Of a stretch of DNA of 64,000 nt, positions 60,701-64,000 are shown piece by piece; position 1 is the first letter of the stretch; each line of letters opens with the position of its first letter. The position numbers were made by a program, and so were the translations under genes. The stretch comes from Osmia lignaria lignaria. Its lineage: Eukaryota > Arthropoda > Insecta > Hymenoptera > Megachilidae. The stretch lies in contig NC_135035.1 in the NCBI RefSeq assembly GCF_051020975.1, positions 11,160,001 to 11,224,000 on the forward strand, in the 5' to 3' direction. Below the pieces are notes generated by a model. It was not told the DNA's origin and made no database searches. It saw only the letters and a list, made by a program, of their open reading frames with translations.

Positions 60701-62874
60701 TAATTACGATCCTTTAAACCCTTCGTCGATCGTCGAATCAAAAACGACTCTCTCGACTAGCGTTCCTATCTCGCTGATAGAAATTTCTCGTTTTTACCGC
60801 CATTGAATGAAAGGCGAGCGAGCAAGCGGGTAATCGCGAAAGCCTCCTGAGAAAAAGAGGTGAAAGAGAGGACAAAGGAAAGAGCGCGTTTGTCACGCTG
60901 TCACGAATTCGACTGCAAAGCGGATCTGCAAAATGGTTAAAGGTGATACGATCCGCAACCTTTGTAGGTCGACTACTCGAGTGATATCACTTTCGCTGGT
61001 CGAGAGGCAGATTCCGTATCGTTGACCCGTGACCCGCCTTTCTCTGCTGCACTGTGTGACAACACCGTCATGCTAAATATTCAATTCGCATCGTGACGAA
61101 AGCGCCTTTTGTTTCATACGTAGCCTAGGCTTTCCTAATTAATTAATTGTTCCTGCTGGCTGCACCGAGCCACACGCTCGAGCCTTCCTACTACTTGTCT
61201 CGACTTATTGCCTCGACTTAGCCGACTTCCTATTTCGAACTAGAATTTCCCACGCGAGACTTTTTCTCCCCGAGTTAGCGAGCATGCAGCGATCGAATTT
61301 TTTTGCCGGCCATTCACCCAATTCGATCAGCTTAGAAGAAACGTACCATCGACTTTGAATGAAACTGTCGTGCAAAAAGGACGCGATAAATATTTGAGTG
61401 AAATCAATTCTTGGAAGTATTCTTTCAATCTTTGAAGAGTTTTATTTTTAACCAACCGTTATCTAAAGTTGTTCGAGGTTGCGTCGTTTTCCTGGAATCG
61501 CCCGACAACATTTTCTTTCGAGACTGCTTGGCATCATTCGTTGCAAATCAAAGGTGCTGACCCCCGACCTCCTTGTGTATCCAATTTATTGCTTTACTGC
61601 CAATTTCTTGCTTATTCGACGCGTAATCTCAAGTGAATGCGCAGTATTTACGCGTAATCACGAGTAGAACTCTAAAATCGTTTGTCGTTCGCGGGCAAAG
61701 TCCGTGTTGACACGGCTAAACTTAATATTTCGCAAGTGTCGCGAAAAAATCACGATATCTCGCGAAAATAATGTTCCGCGAATGATCTTTACTAGCTTTG
61801 TTAAATCAGTGATTATCGTCCCGGTGCAGTATGTACAGATAAACCTATATTAATGATATCGTTAATTGCCAACGTCGAACGTCAGAAAATTTCTTCGATA
61901 TACAAAAATGAAAAATAACGGTACAATTGATACGGTCCGAGATCAAAGTACAGGTAGGTACACGTGATACGATAACAAGCAAGTAAATATAAAATCTAAA
62001 TTGTCATCGACTAAAGTCGAAATCTCGCGTTGCGAAATCATATTCGTGACAGGAATTTTAAGCGCGGTGCAGCAACGAAAGGCACGTACCGACGTTGCGA
62101 GAATTCAATCAATTTTTTCGGTACGTTTGTCTCCGAGAGTCAGCACCTGATAAACGATACCGAATGTGCAGGTGCGTGTTCGGAACGAACGAGAATAGGT
62201 GTACACGTGAACTGATTTCACACATGTCGGGGCACGTGCAGCCGCAGAGTCGCGCAGCCGCGCGAACAGCATGTGCATTTCTCCCTGGCATAACTCTCGA
62301 TCGCGTGGGCAATGCCTTATAGGTATTGTGATCGTCGATTGCAAAAGACCGGCGACCTCTTTTCAGATCGACTGCCTCTACGCTCCGGATCCTGTTCGGT
62401 GCCAACGATTCGCTACGAACGATAAACGTCTATCGCATAGAATGGCTACGTTTCCACCCGATACTTTTTTCCTCGCCAATGTATACCTTTCATAACGAAC
62501 GACGTTTATTACACGGTTTTTCCAACGAACCGAATACCTTTCGAATTTTTTCCCCCGATTGTCCCACCTCCGACTGAGCGGAGGTCGCCCGATTGCACGT
62601 ACATCGACCGCGGAGGATGCATACTTTCTCGTGGCAACAGGAAGAAAAGGGTTGACAAGAGCCGAAGACAGTTGGAAAGGGAGGAGTAGCCGAGAGGCTA
62701 CAAAATGGGTAAAAGAAGAACGAGGAACCAAAGTTCGGAGAGGGCCGGGTGACGGGCACCGAAGAAGAGTTAAAAAAGAAAAGGGAAGACGCGGACCTAC
62801 GGGTGAAAGAAGGGAAAGAGAGGAGGGCATTAGAGGCGTCCTTGAAAAGAACCTTGCAAGGCCGTCACGCTTAC

Positions 62875-62952
62875 CTCTGGACCGTCTCGAGCTGTTGCCG
62901 CTGTTGCTGCAGCACGGACCGGATCTCATTTGAGATACGATATGGAGAAAGC
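62875..62952 (-). other. Candidate exon with strong donor
   Basis: A minus-strand donor CCAGAG|GTAAGC at 62875/62874 is preceded by an open frame with a coiled-coil-like stretch (SVLQQQRQQLETVQ). A second frame starts with ATG at 62929 and reads MRSGPCCSNSGNSSRRSR. The acceptor (CATAG at 62953) has no pyrimidine tract. It might also be a leader exon. Not recognised. Confidence 0.22.
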
Positions 62953-63763
62953 CTATGGAGCTGTCGTCTTCCGCGTGTCTAGTCTTACGGGCTCGAAACC
63001 GATCGGACGGATACCGAAACGCGTAAAGAAACGACATTCCAACGAGTCTTTGGTATCGTGTTCGAATAAAGAGTTTGAAAGTACAAATAAAACCTTGCTC
63101 GTTATTTTCCCTTCCCTCAAACAGAACGATTCAGATGAAAATTAGCTTGTATTTGGGAAAAAAGTAAACGTGTAAGCAGATAAAGCTAAGCAACACGATT
63201 CACGGGATCGTAATGAAACGGCTTATCGAGTTTCCTTATCGGTTGGTGACGTTCGCAAGGCCGATCGACGTCCTCGAGCAAGCGAGTAACGTTTTGCTGA
63301 AACACGAGGCACGCGAAACGTACACGCGTCCATCTCTGTACACAAGCATACCAACGATTCGCGTAATCGATGTGGGAAGATAAATAATTGCGTTTCATCG
63401 AGACGCGGACGTCACGCCAGGCTCAATTTGGTAGCGGTAAAATGAGAATCGCCTCGACTCGACTATCCGAGTTAATTGGATTTCAAATTGAACGAGTCTT
63501 GCTGCTACAAAGAATCGGCCAGTTCATTTTTCTCGAGCATCGTTATCGTTTTAAAACAGGAATACCGAGTTCGTTCGCTTCCTTGCTCGACGATAACCGC
63601 GCGAATACTGGATAGACGATAGTCGTTCCATAAATATTCGTTAATTTCTAATAAACGTTTCTTCCTCGTCGAGCAAAACCCGGCTAGATAATACCCGATG
63701 CCTGTAATTACACAGCGAACCAGCTTAGTCGGCAGCGTTCTCGGGGTTAACGATGAAACTAAC

Positions 63764-63978
63764 CTCGAGGATACCGTAGATACCGCGGTAAGACAATTTT
63801 GTGCCTCGACGCTGCCGGATACTCCGGCTTCAGCTTTGATCGAAATCTTTCGTTTCTGATTAAAACTGCTCGCTTCGCATACAAATACGCGCATTTCTTC
63901 CTGAAACGTTCGCTTAACCCTATCTCGCGCAGCTTGCTCGCTATTACTCAATGCGTTACCCAATGCTGCTGTAACGAG
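63764..63978 (-). other. Candidate exon at window edge
   Basis: Minus-strand frame open from an AG at 63979 (GCTGAACCAG) to a donor CTCGAG|GTTAGT at 63764/63763. It reads with coding-like character (LVTAALGNALSNSEQAARD...), 34 of 48 codons checked beginning with a purine. No family recognised. A 53-codon ATG frame overlaps it on the opposite strand (63698-63859), so at most one is likely to be coding. Confidence 0.22.
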
Positions 63979-64000
63979 CTGGTTCAGCGAAACGGTCTAC

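Larger units (their letters stand above)
41111..64000. other. Upstream/intergenic region without a recognised gene
   Basis: About 23 kb in which no frame on either strand contains a domain I recognise. Open frames reach 219 codons (minus 62378-63037) but look like antisense or random frames in stop-poor sequence. Exon-like islands, each weak alone, occur at 42519-42578, 46708-46908, 62875-62952 and 63764-63978 on the minus strand. They could be distal 5'-UTR exons of Drak, exons of an unrecognised gene, or chance. Confidence 0.5.

Noticed and set aside
62378..63037. 219-codon minus-strand open frame
   Set aside because: Arginine/serine/proline-rich without motifs and overlapped by plus-strand frames of similar quality; only a short segment near 62875-62952 has splice-like context.

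Overview
The window is nuclear DNA of an animal, almost certainly an insect. The evidence is a six-exon protein kinase gene with clean GT..AG introns and an insect-type DRAK protein. CpG dinucleotides look undepleted throughout (TCGA, CGCG and ACG are everywhere), which together with moderate GC content would suit a hymenopteran (bee, ant or wasp). That lineage call is inference, not something the sequence proves.

Only one gene can be named with confidence: Drak, the DAP-kinase-related serine/threonine kinase (STK17A/B family), on the minus strand from the ATG at 39933 to the TAG at 1526. The six coding exons (39933-39800, 10759-10547, 10322-10184, 4182-4056, 3662-3434, 2549-1526) add up to 1866 nt, or 621 residues. 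Every junction keeps the frame and rebuilds kinase motifs. A 29-kb first intron separates a 44-codon first exon, which encodes the approach to the ATP loop, from the rest of the kinase. A 6-kb third intron lies inside the catalytic-loop region, directly after the codon for the catalytic lysine.

Region by region: 1-1525 is Drak 3' UTR and downstream flank. 1526-39933 is the Drak body, mostly intron. 39934-about 41110 is the probable Drak 5' leader and promoter, GA-rich on the minus strand, with a possible 5'-UTR intron. 41111-64000 is upstream or intergenic sequence without a recognisable gene. It does hold a few exon-like islands near 42.5, 46.8, 62.9 and 63.8 kb, reported as low-confidence candidates.

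The most distinctive non-gene feature is a repeat present twice inside the first intron (11796-12420 and 32517-32922). Each copy is a foldback made of 45-nt tRNA-like arms with a Pol III B-box-like core, flanked by matching A/T tracts and an inverted AT-rich core. It should form a long hairpin. A second structural observation is an approximately 110-bp diverged direct repeat rich in TTAATTAA and CAATTAATCG motifs in intron 3. No CRISPR array, rRNA gene, intact tRNA gene, transposase or viral gene was seen, and no multi-gene system is visible.
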